DNA from: Nannocystis sp.
GTDB lineage: Bacteria; Myxococcota_A; Polyangia; Nannocystales; Nannocystaceae
DNA length: 64,000 nucleotides
Assembly: GCA_016712315.1 (NCBI GenBank)
Contig: JADJRG010000019.1
Coordinates: 62,001 to 126,000 of the forward strand
Reading direction: 5' to 3'
Shown: piece by piece, positions 9,299 through 17,194 of the stretch
How the letters are laid out: every line of letters starts with the position of its first letter
How positions within the stretch are numbered: the stretch's first letter is position 1
Made by a program: the position numbers and the translations under genes
The notes under the pieces: generated by a model
What the model saw: the letters and a program-made list of their open reading frames with translations, nothing else
Database searches by the model: none
What the model was told of the DNA's origin: nothing

Positions 9299-10364
9299 GC
9301 TGCTCGTGGCCGGCGTGATGGCGCTGGCGCTGATCATCTACACGCTGAGCGCGGGCGCGGACTTCGGCAGCGGGGTGTGGGAGCTGCTCGCGCGCGGCGA
9401 GCTCGGGGCGCGCAAGAAGGCGATCATCCATCGGGCGATCGGGCCGATCTGGGAGGCGAACCATGTGTGGTTGATCCTGATCGTGGTGCTGCTCTTCGTC
9501 TGCTTCCCCGCGGCCCACGCGGCGGTGACGACGGCGCTGCACGTGCCGCTGACGTTGATGCTGATCGGGGTGGTGCTGCGCGGCTCGGCGTATGTGTTCC
9601 GCGCGTATGACGTCGACCCCGGCGGGCCAGGGGCGCGCGGCTGGGGGCGGGTGTTCGCGATCTCGAGCTTGGTCACGCCGATCACCCTCGGGGTGGTGCT
9701 GGGGGCGCTGTCGGACGGGATCGAGCGCGACCCGGCCAGCGGTCGGGTGGTGACGGACTTCGTGAGCGCGTGGCTGCGGCCGTATCCGATCGCGGTGGGG
9801 GTGTTCGCGCTGGCGCTCTTCGCGTTCCTCGCGGCGATCTATTTGGTGCACGAGGCGGGCGACGATGAGCCGGCGGTGAAGGCGTCGTTTCGCGCGGACG
9901 CGCGCGCGGCGGGGCTGGCGGTCGGCGGGGCGGCGCTGGTGGCCTTCTTGGTGGCGGACGAGGGGGCGCCGCGGCTGTACGCGAGCTTGGCAGGGGCGGC
10001 GTGGGCGCCGGCGCTGCACGTGTGCACGGGGATCGCGGCGTTGCTCGCGCTCGCGGCGAACGAGCGGCGGCGCGACCAAGCGGCGCGCGCGGCGGCGATC
10101 GTGCAGGCAGCGCTGATCGTCAGCGGCTGGGCGCTGGCGCAGTACCCGTACCTGGCGGCGCCGGGCTACGCGATCGCGGAGAGCGCGGCGCCGACGGTCG
10201 TGTTGTGGCCGGTGCTAGGGGCCCTGGCGGCGGGCGCGTTGCTGCTGGTGCCGGCGCTGGGCTACCTGTTCTTGACGTTTAAGCGGCGCGGCGGCCACGA
10301 CGAGGCCGGTGCTCCCGCCGTGACGTCGGGGGCACGGGACGTCGGCAGCTCGGGACGGGGCTAG
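9285..10364 (+). CDS. cydB: Cytochrome bd-type quinol oxidase subunit II
   Basis: 359 aa, very hydrophobic. The conserved segment GPIWEANHVWLILIVVLLFVCFP is the CydB signature in CIO-type enzymes, and the C-terminal GYLFLTF motif matches the family. GGAGG lies 5 bases before the ATG at 9285, inside the cydA end, so the two are translationally coupled. It forms the heterodimer with CydA. No cydX-like small gene follows: the next gene is convergent and its stop codon overlaps the cydB stop by 4 bases. Menaquinol is the likely electron donor given the men genes elsewhere in the window (inference). Confidence 0.95.
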   Translation: MLTPELLVAGVMALALIIYTLSAGADFGSGVWELLARGELGARKKAIIHRAIGPIWEANHVWLILIVVLLFVCFPAAHAAVTTALHVPLTLMLIGVVLRGSAYVFRAYDVDPGGPGARGWGRVFAISSLVTPITLGVVLGALSDGIERDPASGRVVTDFVSAWLRPYPIAVGVFALALFAFLAAIYLVHEAGDDEPAVKASFRADARAAGLAVGGAALVAFLVADEGAPRLYASLAGAAWAPALHVCTGIAALLALAANERRRDQAARAAAIVQAALIVSGWALAQYPYLAAPGYAIAESAAPTVVLWPVLGALAAGALLLVPALGYLFLTFKRRGGHDEAGAPAVTSGARDVGSSGRG

Positions 10365-10867
10365 AGGCCGCCCGGGCACTGCTCGTAGAAGGCTTTGCAG
10401 GCGGGGCCGGCCTCTTGCTCGATCGAGACGCTGCCGTCGAGGCCGGTGGCGCAGGTGTAACGATCGATGAGGTCCTTGTACTCTTCGACCTGCTCTTCGA
10501 GGCAGTCTTCGTAGTCGGAGATGGTCGCGTCGCAGGTGGAGTCGTCGCCGGGCTCGCAGGCGTCTTGCTCGTTCTCCTCGACGGGCTTGGCCATGCACTC
10601 GTCGTAGGCGCCGGTGCAGATCGAGACGTCGCCGCCGCCGAAGGAGGCCGCGAGGACGCCAGCGGTGACGCAGCCGACGTGCTTGGCGTCGTCCTCGGAG
10701 ATCTTCTTCTCATAATATTCGCGGGTGTTCTCGCAGGCCTGGACCCGCTCGTCGGCGTCGAGCTCGCTGATCTTCTTGTTGCCGTTGATGCCGGTGATGC
10801 TGCACGCGGCGGCGGTGAGGGCGGTGAGGGCGATGGCGGCGAGGAGCCGGGGGAGTCGGTGCGTCAT
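10361..10867 (-). CDS. Acidic Cys-rich lipoprotein, function unknown
   Basis: 168 aa from the ATG at 10867 (an in-frame ATG at 10885 is also possible). Lipoprotein signal MTHRLPRLLAAIALTALTAAAC with lipobox TAAA-C. The mature part is acidic (DADERVQACENTREYYEKK, EENEQDACEPGDDSTCDATISDYEDCLEEQVEEY) and has about ten Cys at spacings that suggest several disulfides, with alternating helices. This resembles myxobacterial lipoproteins of unknown role. It is convergent with cydB (4-base stop overlap) and divergent from the dehydratase gene. Confidence 0.75.
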   Translation of the reverse strand: MTHRLPRLLAAIALTALTAAACSITGINGNKKISELDADERVQACENTREYYEKKISEDDAKHVGCVTAGVLAASFGGGDVSICTGAYDECMAKPVEENEQDACEPGDDSTCDATISDYEDCLEEQVEEYKDLIDRYTCATGLDGSVSIEQEAGPACKAFYEQCPGGL

Positions 10868-10971
10868 GAGTCGGGACGCTATCATATGGCGCGCGCGGGG
10901 CGCTGCGGGCGACGGGCGCGAGCCGCAGGAGGCGCCCGCTGCGGGGCCTTTCCGGCTAGAGTGCGGCGTCG

Positions 10972-11355
10972 ATGGCCTCGGTCCCAACGCTCACCGCCGC
11001 GCTGCCCCTCCGCTTGCTCGAGCACGCGCTGGAGCCGGCGAATAGCCGCGAGCGGGCGAGCTTCGAGGCGACGATCGCGGCCGAGTCGCTGTTCCTGCGC
11101 GGACATTTTCCAGGGCGGCCGATCTTCCCGGGGATCGCCCAGGTCGCGGCGATCGTGCTGCCGGGGATCCACCAGCTTTGGCCGGCGTTGGTGCAGCCTC
11201 GGCGGCTCTCGCGCCTCAAGTTTCGGGCGCCGATCTCGCCCGGCGACGCGCTGATCTTGACGCTGGAGCGGGGGGGTGCCGAGAGCGTGCGCTTCCGGTT
11301 GATGCGGGCGGGTACGCTGTGCAGCGAGGGCGTGTTGGATTTCTCGCGGGCATGA
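10972..11355 (+). CDS. Hotdog-fold 3-hydroxyacyl-ACP dehydratase (FabZ/ApeI-like)
   Basis: 127 aa single hotdog domain. The segment LFLRGHFPGRPIFPGIAQVAAI carries the FabZ-family motif with catalytic His45, followed by LSRLKFRAPISPGDALILTL, a typical hotdog strand pair. The dehydratase removes water from 3-hydroxyacyl-ACP to give the enoyl thioester. The gene opens the cluster with the halogenase-type flavoprotein, ACP, ketosynthase and acyltransferase; that arrangement points to the ApeI-like dehydratases of aryl polyene pathways rather than housekeeping fatty-acid synthesis. Its stop overlaps the start of a short ORF (ATGA). Confidence 0.82.
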   Translation: MASVPTLTAALPLRLLEHALEPANSRERASFEATIAAESLFLRGHFPGRPIFPGIAQVAAIVLPGIHQLWPALVQPRRLSRLKFRAPISPGDALILTLERGGAESVRFRLMRAGTLCSEGVLDFSRA

Positions 11356-11453
11356 GCTCCGACCTCTTGTGGATGCGGGTGCGACCGCGTGAGCGGCCTT
11401 ACGTGCGCGGCCCCTGGACGCCTTGGAGACCCCAGCGGACTCTAACGGCGTGA
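11352..11453 (+). CDS. Possible 33-aa translationally coupled small ORF
   Basis: The ATG at 11352 overlaps the dehydratase stop (ATGA), and the TGA at 11451-11453 overlaps the GTG at 11450 that starts the flavoprotein frame (GTGA). The peptide is basic and rich in Arg, Pro and Trp (for example RVRPRERPYVRGPWTPW). Such double overlap is the pattern of coupled operon genes elsewhere in this window, and it fills an otherwise empty 94-base gap. It could equally be a chance frame, since no homologue or domain is recognisable. Confidence 0.35.
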   Translation: MSSDLLWMRVRPRERPYVRGPWTPWRPQRTLTA

Positions 11454-13021
11454 GCGTGAAGCGCGTGGATGTGGCGATCATCGGCGGCGGCCTGGCTGGC
11501 GGCCTCTTGGCGCGGCAGCTCCGGCGGACCTTGCCGGAGCTGTCGGTGACGATCGTGGAGCGGGCGCATGAGCGCTCGTTGAAGGTCGGCGAGTCGACGG
11601 TCGAGATCGCGAGCCACTACATGAGCCGCCGGCTGGGGTTGTCGACGTACTTGTACGAGAACCACCTGCCGAAGAACGGGCTGCGCTTCTTCTTCGACAC
11701 GCCGGGGCGCGAGAGCGCGCTGACGAAGATGAGCGAGCTGGGCAGCTACGGCTACCCGCCGCTGCCGGCGTTTCAGATCGATCGGGCGCGCTTCGAGGCG
11801 GATCTGCTGGCGATGAACCGCGAGGACGGGGTGGACGTGCAGATCGGCGCGCGGGCGCACGCGATCGCGCTGGACGAGGCGGGGCAGCCGCGGCGCGAGC
11901 ACCGGCTCGAGGTGTCCTCTGAGTCAGGTGAGTCGACGGATCTGCGCTGCCGCTGGCTGATCGACGCGAGCGGGCGGGCGCAGGTGCTGTCGCGGCAGCG
12001 GCGCCTGAAGATCCCGTCCGATCACGGGATCGCGGCGGTGTGGGGGCGCTTTCGCGGGGTCGCCGATATGGATGATATCGACGACAAGGCGTGGAACGCC
12101 CGGGTCCGCTACACGCACCGGGTGCTGTCGACGAACCACTTCTGCTACCCGGGGTATTGGATCTGGTTCATCCCGATCAGCCGCGGGGTCACGAGCGTAG
12201 GGGTGGTGTGCGAGCACCCGCACTTCAGCGCCGCGCTGCGCCGCCCCGAGGGCTTTTGGGCGTTCCTGCGGGGGCACCGGGCGGTGCGGGAGCTGCTGGA
12301 GTCGGCGGAGCTGATCGACGTGATGTCGTACAACCAACTGGCGTACGGGTCGTCGCAGTTCTTCGGGGCGGACGGGTGGCACCTGACCGGCGAGGCGGCG
12401 GCGTTCTCGGACCCGTTCTACAGCCCAGGCAGCGACTTCATCGCGCTCGAGAACGAGTACATCACCGACCTGATCGGCCGCGAGGTGCGCGGCGAGCGGC
12501 GCGAGGCGGTGGAGGAGCGGCGCGCGACGTATGACGAGTACATGCGCTACCGCTTGGCCTCGACGATGCTGATCTACCGCGATCTGTACCCGGCGCTGGG
12601 GTCGTTCGAGGTGACGTCGCTGAAGTGGTCGTTCGATATCGCCTCCTACTACAACATGTGGGGGCACTTCTTCATCAACGACCTGCACCTCGACCTGAAG
12701 CAGATCAAGGGCGAGCTGCGGCGTAAAGGGCCGATCTTGCAGATGCAGGAGCGCTTCGCGGAGATGTTCGCCAAGCTGACGGCGGAGCTGCACCAGCAGG
12801 GGAACTACTACCGCTCGAACTCGGGGCGCTTCACCTATGGGATCGATCACATCGACTGGCTCGATGAGATCTTCGCGCCGCGTCCGCGGCGGCGCATCAT
12901 GGAGGTGAACCTCGGGCTGTTTAACTGGGTGCGCGAGCAGGCGTACTCGATCTTGCACGGCGGGGCGGCGCGGCCCCAGACCCTCGACCTGGTGGATTTT
13001 GCGGGCGAGGCGCTGATCTGA
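11450..13021 (+). CDS. FAD-dependent halogenase-type oxidoreductase
   Basis: About 523 aa from the GTG at 11450 (TTG at 11423 and GTG at 11456 are alternatives). The N-terminal dinucleotide motif VAIIGGGLAGGLLARQL is followed by KVGESTVEIASHYMSRRLGL, equivalent to the GEST/GEAT region of flavin-dependent tryptophan halogenases. PGYWIWFIPISRGVTSVGVV matches the WxWxIP motif used as the halogenase fingerprint, and GWHLTGEAAAFSDPFYSPG is the second FAD-binding block. It may chlorinate or brominate an aryl head group, as in xanthomonadin-like pigments, but members of this superfamily also act as plain monooxygenases. Followed after ~70 bases by the ACP gene. Confidence 0.8.
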   Translation: MSVKRVDVAIIGGGLAGGLLARQLRRTLPELSVTIVERAHERSLKVGESTVEIASHYMSRRLGLSTYLYENHLPKNGLRFFFDTPGRESALTKMSELGSYGYPPLPAFQIDRARFEADLLAMNREDGVDVQIGARAHAIALDEAGQPRREHRLEVSSESGESTDLRCRWLIDASGRAQVLSRQRRLKIPSDHGIAAVWGRFRGVADMDDIDDKAWNARVRYTHRVLSTNHFCYPGYWIWFIPISRGVTSVGVVCEHPHFSAALRRPEGFWAFLRGHRAVRELLESAELIDVMSYNQLAYGSSQFFGADGWHLTGEAAAFSDPFYSPGSDFIALENEYITDLIGREVRGERREAVEERRATYDEYMRYRLASTMLIYRDLYPALGSFEVTSLKWSFDIASYYNMWGHFFINDLHLDLKQIKGELRRKGPILQMQERFAEMFAKLTAELHQQGNYYRSNSGRFTYGIDHIDWLDEIFAPRPRRRIMEVNLGLFNWVREQAYSILHGGAARPQTLDLVDFAGEALI

Positions 13022-13094
13022 GCGTGCAGCCGGATGCGGGGCGGCGCTTGCCGAGCGCGCCCCCTGGTGGCTACTCTCGCGGGGAAACCTCGTG

Positions 13095-13352
13095 ATGACC
13101 CGCGACGAAATTTACCGCCATATCGTCGATATCCTCGCCGACACCTTCGAGCTCGATCGCGCCGAGATCAGCGCCGAGTCGAAGCTGTTCGAGGAGCTCG
13201 ATCTGGACAGCATCGACGCGGTGGATCTCTTCGTGGAGATCCACGCGCTGACCGGCCGCAGGATCGAGGCCGAGGTGGCGCGTAAGGTGCGGACGGTCGA
13301 GGACGTGGTGGCGCTGGTCGAGTCCGAGCTGGCGAAGGCGGCGTCCGCGTAG
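13095..13352 (+). CDS. Acyl carrier protein
   Basis: 85 aa from the ATG at 13095 (a GTG immediately before, at 13092, is also in frame). LDLDSIDAVDLFVEI holds the phosphopantetheine attachment Ser (residue 39). Acidic four-helix ACP of normal size. Its place directly upstream of a ketosynthase and beside a dedicated dehydratase suggests a pathway-specific carrier rather than the AcpP of fatty-acid synthesis. Confidence 0.92.
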   Translation: MTRDEIYRHIVDILADTFELDRAEISAESKLFEELDLDSIDAVDLFVEIHALTGRRIEAEVARKVRTVEDVVALVESELAKAASA

Positions 13353-13375
13353 GCGCGGCGGCGCGAGGAGGACGG

Positions 13376-14635
13376 ATGCAGCCGCGCCGGGTGGTGATTA
13401 CAGGGGTGGGGCTGTGCTCGCCGATCGGCAGCTCGCTGGACGAGGTGATGACGTCGCTGCGGCAGGGTCGCCACGGGATCCAGGTGATGCCGGCGTGGGA
13501 GCGGATCGTCGATCTTCGGACGAAATTGGGCGGGGTGGTGACGCTGGACCTGGCGGGCCGCTACCCGCGCAAGAAGACGCGCTCGATGGGGCGGGTGTCG
13601 CTGCTGGCGACCTACGCGACCGAGCAGGCGATCGCGGACGCGGGGTTGGACGCGGCGCTGGTGTCCTCGGGGGCGGTGGGGCTGGCGTACGGCTCGACGA
13701 CGGGCTCGTCCGACGCGATGGAGGAGTTCTGCGGGACGCTCTTTACCAGCTACTCGCTGCGGGGGCTGTCCGGGAGCTCGTACCTGAAGATGATGAGCAA
13801 CACCTGCGCGGCGAACCTGGGGCAGTTCTTTCAATTGCGCGGGCGGGTGATCACGACCTGCTCGGCCTGCACGAGCGGCTCGCAGGCGATCGGCTACGCG
13901 TACGAGTCGGTGAAGTACGGGCTGCAAGAGGTGATGGTCGCGGGCGGGGCGGAGGAGCTGCACTTCGCCAGCGCGGCGACCTTCGACCTGATGTTCGCGA
14001 CCTCGGCGGGCTTCAACGACCGGCCAGACCTGAGCCCGCGGCCCTTCGACGTGCGCCGCGACGGGCTGGTGATCGGCGAGGGGGCAGGCACGGTGGTGCT
14101 CGAGAGCTACGAGCGGGCGCGGGCGCGGGGGGCGAGGATCTACGGCGAGATCGTCGGCTTCGGGACGAATTGCGACGGGGCGCACGTGACGGCGCCGGAG
14201 GAGGCGGGCATGGCGGAGGCGATGCGGCTGGCGCTGCGCGACGCTGGGCTTGACCCGGGGGCGATCGACTACGTGAACGCGCACGGGACCGCGACCGAGA
14301 TCGGCGACATCGCGGAGTCTTCGGCGACGCGGCGGGTGTTCGAGCGGGAGGTGCCGTTCTCGTCGTCGAAGAGCTTCACGGGGCACACGCTGGGCGCCTG
14401 CGGGGCGCTGGAGCTGATCTTCTGCGCGGGCATGATCCGCGACGGCTTCCTGGCGCCGACGCGGAACTTGGAGGCGGTCGATCCGCGCTGCGCGGCGCTC
14501 GACTATATCCGGGCGCCGCGGCCGGCCTCGCCGTCGCTGATCATGTCGAACAACTTCGCGTTCGGCGGGGTGAACACGTCGCTGATCCTCGGCAAGATCG
14601 CCGAGGCCGGCGCGCCGATGATCGTCGGGGTGTAG
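13376..14635 (+). CDS. Beta-ketoacyl-ACP synthase (KAS II/FabF-like, ApeO/ApeR-type)
   Basis: 419 aa, a full thiolase-fold condensing enzyme. The active site is intact: Cys165 in TTCSACTSGSQAIGYAYESVKYG, His303 in NAHGTATEIGD, and His337 in SFTGHTLGACGALE. The TCSACTSGSQAIGYAYE wording is closer to the ketosynthases of aryl polyene clusters than to housekeeping FabF. It elongates acyl-ACP by two carbons using malonyl-ACP. RBS GAGGAGGA lies just upstream of the ATG, and the acyltransferase follows after 3 bases. Only one ketosynthase is present; a chain-length-factor partner is not in the window. Confidence 0.9.
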   Translation: MQPRRVVITGVGLCSPIGSSLDEVMTSLRQGRHGIQVMPAWERIVDLRTKLGGVVTLDLAGRYPRKKTRSMGRVSLLATYATEQAIADAGLDAALVSSGAVGLAYGSTTGSSDAMEEFCGTLFTSYSLRGLSGSSYLKMMSNTCAANLGQFFQLRGRVITTCSACTSGSQAIGYAYESVKYGLQEVMVAGGAEELHFASAATFDLMFATSAGFNDRPDLSPRPFDVRRDGLVIGEGAGTVVLESYERARARGARIYGEIVGFGTNCDGAHVTAPEEAGMAEAMRLALRDAGLDPGAIDYVNAHGTATEIGDIAESSATRRVFEREVPFSSSKSFTGHTLGACGALELIFCAGMIRDGFLAPTRNLEAVDPRCAALDYIRAPRPASPSLIMSNNFAFGGVNTSLILGKIAEAGAPMIVGV

Positions 14636-14638
14636 ACG

Positions 14639-15511
14639 ATGCGCTCGTTCCTGCGGCTGGCGGCGGCGGCGCTCTGCTTCGCGATCTTCGGGATCGGCAG
14701 CCTGATCTTCGGGTGGGTGCTGCTGCCGCTGGCGGGGCTGTCGTTCGACGCGAAGACGCGGCTGCGGCGGCGGCGGGCGATGGTGCACTTGGTGATCAGC
14801 CGCTTCGTGCCGCTGATGGCGCGGCTGGGGTTCACGGGCTACCGCTGGGACCCGCTGCCGGCGGCGGTGACGCGCGGCGGGCCGTTCGTGCTGATCGCGA
14901 ACCACCCGACGCTGATCGACACGCTGATCGTGCTGTCCCGCTTCCCTGAGATGTCGTCGGTGGCGAAGCCGTTTTACATCCGGTCGCCGATCACGGGGCC
15001 GATGCTGCGGTCGATCGGCTTCTTCGCGCCGATGGGCGAGGCGGAGGGCGAGGAGGTGGAGGCGGGGGCGACGGTGGCGAGGATGGTGGAGCTGCTGCGC
15101 GAGGGGCGTTCGCTGGTGATCTTCCCCGAAGGGACGCGCTCGCCGGAGGGGCGGCTGCTGCGCTTCCGCCGAGGGGCGGTGGAGGCGGCGATCCGGGCGC
15201 AGGTGCCGATCGTGCCGCTGTTCATCGGGCCTGATCAGCCGTTGATGCGCCGCGGCCACCCTTGGCACGACTTTCCGGCGCAGCGGGTGAACTTCGCGTT
15301 GGAATTTTTGCCGGTGATCGAGACGGCTGGGGCGGAGCTGGACGCGCGTGAGGTAAACCGCGAGCTGTATCAACGCTTCCAGGAGCGCTTCGCGCGGCTG
15401 CTGGCGAGCCGCCAGGCTGCCCTTGGAGGGGGGGCAGGTGATCGATCGGTAGCCTTGCGGAGCGCCGAGGGCTCTGCTACCGAGCCTCATGCACCAAGAC
15501 ATGGTCCGTGA
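14639..15511 (+). CDS. 1-acyl-glycerol-3-phosphate acyltransferase family protein
   Basis: 290 aa. An N-terminal hydrophobic helix (residues ~5-33) anchors it in the membrane. The PlsC-type catalytic motif is NHPTLIDT (N/H-x4-D) and the substrate-binding motif FPEGTRSPEG, with FIGPDQPL further on. In aryl polyene clusters a member of this family attaches the polyene to a lipid; that role here is inference. The C-terminal ~30 residues overlap the start of the slyD-like gene by 23 bases. Confidence 0.85.
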   Translation: MRSFLRLAAAALCFAIFGIGSLIFGWVLLPLAGLSFDAKTRLRRRRAMVHLVISRFVPLMARLGFTGYRWDPLPAAVTRGGPFVLIANHPTLIDTLIVLSRFPEMSSVAKPFYIRSPITGPMLRSIGFFAPMGEAEGEEVEAGATVARMVELLREGRSLVIFPEGTRSPEGRLLRFRRGAVEAAIRAQVPIVPLFIGPDQPLMRRGHPWHDFPAQRVNFALEFLPVIETAGAELDAREVNRELYQRFQERFARLLASRQAALGGGAGDRSVALRSAEGSATEPHAPRHGP

Positions 15512-16001
15512 CGGCAAGGTCGTCGTCTTTAACTACACGCTGCGCAACGACGAGGGCGAAGTCCTGGACGCGTCGGAGCCAGGCGAGCCGATGGCTTATC
15601 TCCACGGCGCGGACAACATCGTGCCGGGCCTCGAGCAAGAGATGGCCGGCAAGCTGCTCGGCGCGGCCTTCAGCGTGATCGTGCCGCCAGAGCTGGGCTA
15701 CGGGCGCCGCGAGGAGCCAGGGCTGCGCGAGATCCCGCGCGAGGCGTTCGGTGAGGACTCGTCGGAGCTGGCGGCGGGCATGGAGCTGCTGCTCGAGGAC
15801 GACGACGGCGATCTGATGCCGATCTGGATCGCGGAGGTGCACCCGGACAAGGTGATCATCGACGTCAACCACCCGCTGGCCGATGAGACGCTGCACTTCG
15901 CGGTGGAGATCCTGGAGATCCGGGACGCGACCGAGAGCGAGATCGAGCACGGACACCCGCATGGCGTGGACGGCACCGAGCTCGACGACGAGGACGAGTA
16001 G
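15489..16001 (+). CDS. slyD: FKBP-type peptidyl-prolyl isomerase, SlyD-like
   Basis: 170 aa. The split FKBP domain reads VVVFNYTLRNDEGEVLDAS...MAYLHGADNIVPGLEQEMAGKLLGAAFSVIVPPELGYG with an inserted-in-flap region (MPIWIAEVHPDKVIIDVNHPLADETLHFAVEILEI), the SlyD architecture. The acidic/His C-terminus (IEHGHPHGVDGTELDDEDE) is a short version of the metal-binding tail. Cytoplasmic folding helper. Start ATG 15489; ATG at 15501 is an alternative. It overlaps the acyltransferase gene and may be cotranscribed with the cluster, but is probably a housekeeping gene. Confidence 0.9.
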   Translation: MHQDMVRDGKVVVFNYTLRNDEGEVLDASEPGEPMAYLHGADNIVPGLEQEMAGKLLGAAFSVIVPPELGYGRREEPGLREIPREAFGEDSSELAAGMELLLEDDDGDLMPIWIAEVHPDKVIIDVNHPLADETLHFAVEILEIRDATESEIEHGHPHGVDGTELDDEDE

Positions 16002-16085
16002 CCGCGAGCGCGCGCGGGCAGCGTTGGGCTGGATCGCGCGCTAGCGGCGCTTGACGGGCGCTCTGCGGCTCTTCATCGTGGTCCG

Positions 16086-16496
16086 ATGAGGGGCCGTTTT
16101 TTTGGGCGAGTGGGGGCTGGGGTTTGGGCTGTGGCGCTCGCCTTGGGGGCCGCCTGCGGGGGTTTGGCTCCTAGCGGGAAGCTGACGGCGGTGTCACAGG
16201 AGGATCCCGGGTGTACAGCGGATCTGGCGGGCGCGCTGGCGGCCTTCCAACGGGACTTAGGGCTGGGTTTTGAGCTCTCCGAGGGGCTGGTGACGGCGCT
16301 GCAGGCGAGCAGCGCGCTGGAGGTGAGCTACGGGCGTGATGGCGTGATCCACACGGTGGAGTTCGGGGTGGACGAGGTGGAGGATGGAGGCTGCTCGCTG
16401 CGGCTGTGGTCGATCACGACGAGCCAGCCAGGGTCGGTGTCGACGCGCAGCGGGACCTTCGGCAAGGTCACGCTGGCGCGCTGTCAGTGCGAGTGA
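16086..16496 (+). CDS. Small lipoprotein, function unknown
   Basis: 136 aa. Signal MRGRFFGRVGAGVWAVALALGAAC with lipobox GAA-C, then a short linker and ~90 residues of mixed alpha/beta with four Cys (PGCTAD, GGCSLR, and the C-terminal CQCE). No domain recognised. It converges with the gene at 16502 (5-base gap). Confidence 0.65.
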   Translation: MRGRFFGRVGAGVWAVALALGAACGGLAPSGKLTAVSQEDPGCTADLAGALAAFQRDLGLGFELSEGLVTALQASSALEVSYGRDGVIHTVEFGVDEVEDGGCSLRLWSITTSQPGSVSTRSGTFGKVTLARCQCE

Positions 16497-16501
16497 CCCG
16501 G

Positions 16502-17032
16502 TCAGCGGGCGGGGTCGCGCGCGGTCAGCGGGCGAGGTCGCGGCGGCGGCGCTCGCGGTGGATCGGCGCAGAAGAGCGGGCTGGGCGCGCGGCCGGGCTG
16601 GTGTGGGGGGCTGCGGCGTGGGCTCTTGCAGGGGACGAAGATGTGGAGGCGGCCGCGGTGCTGCAAGGTCCAACACTCGCCGCGGAGGTGACGCTCCTCG
16701 AGGGCGGCGAGCAGGGCGGGATCGGTGCGGGCGAGGGCGGTCGCGCCGAGGTAACGGCCGCGGTGGGCGAAGCCGCGCAGATGGGGCGGCGCGGCCGCGA
16801 GATCGTCGGCGCGCGGGGGCGAGGCGGCGCGGTTGCGGCGGTGATCGCCTAGGCGGCGGCGACGAGCGCGGGCGGCGGCGATGAGACCGTGGAGCCACGC
16901 GTGACGATCCTCATCGGCGATGTCGGCGCCGGCGAGCGCGCGTGAGAAGGCGTCGAGGTCGCGGCGGAGGGCGCGGAGGAGGATGAGGTCGTCGCGGAGC
17001 CGCTCGCGGAGGAGGTGGGCGATTCGATGCAT
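16502..17032 (-). CDS. Arg-rich hypothetical protein downstream of the Rieske gene
   Basis: About 176 aa from the ATG at 17032 (GTG at 17041 also in frame). The N-terminal half is helical (MHRIAHLLRERLRDDLILLRAL, ALAGADIADEDRHAWLHGL) and has the GC-rich third-codon bias of the neighbouring genes; the C-terminal third is Pro/Arg-rich and low complexity. No domain recognised. It is codirectional with the Rieske and lycopene cyclase genes, with 162 bases between it and the Rieske stop. Could be a chance frame, but there is no better gene on either strand. Confidence 0.5.
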   Translation of the reverse strand: MHRIAHLLRERLRDDLILLRALRRDLDAFSRALAGADIADEDRHAWLHGLIAAARARRRRLGDHRRNRAASPPRADDLAAAPPHLRGFAHRGRYLGATALARTDPALLAALEERHLRGECWTLQHRGRLHIFVPCKSPRRSPPHQPGRAPSPLFCADPPRAPPPRPRPLTARDPAR

Positions 17033-17194
17033 GAGCACCACGCGGTCGATCGCGGGGGCGGCGCTGTTGCGGGCGGGTCACGTCGAGGTGCCGTGGCGCA
17101 CAGCGGCGGCGCGCGAGCGCGGCGCACGCCGGCCGCACGCCCGTAGATCGATGAGGATGTCCTTGCGGACAGGTGGTGTCGCGACCGGCGCGGA

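Noticed and set aside
10362..10420. cydX-like small gene after cydB
   Set aside because: The next gene is convergent and its stop overlaps cydB; no suitable small hydrophobic frame.
13112..15517. 801-codon minus-strand frame across ACP, ketosynthase and acyltransferase
   Set aside because: Arg/His/Pro-rich antisense shadow of three genes with intact active sites.
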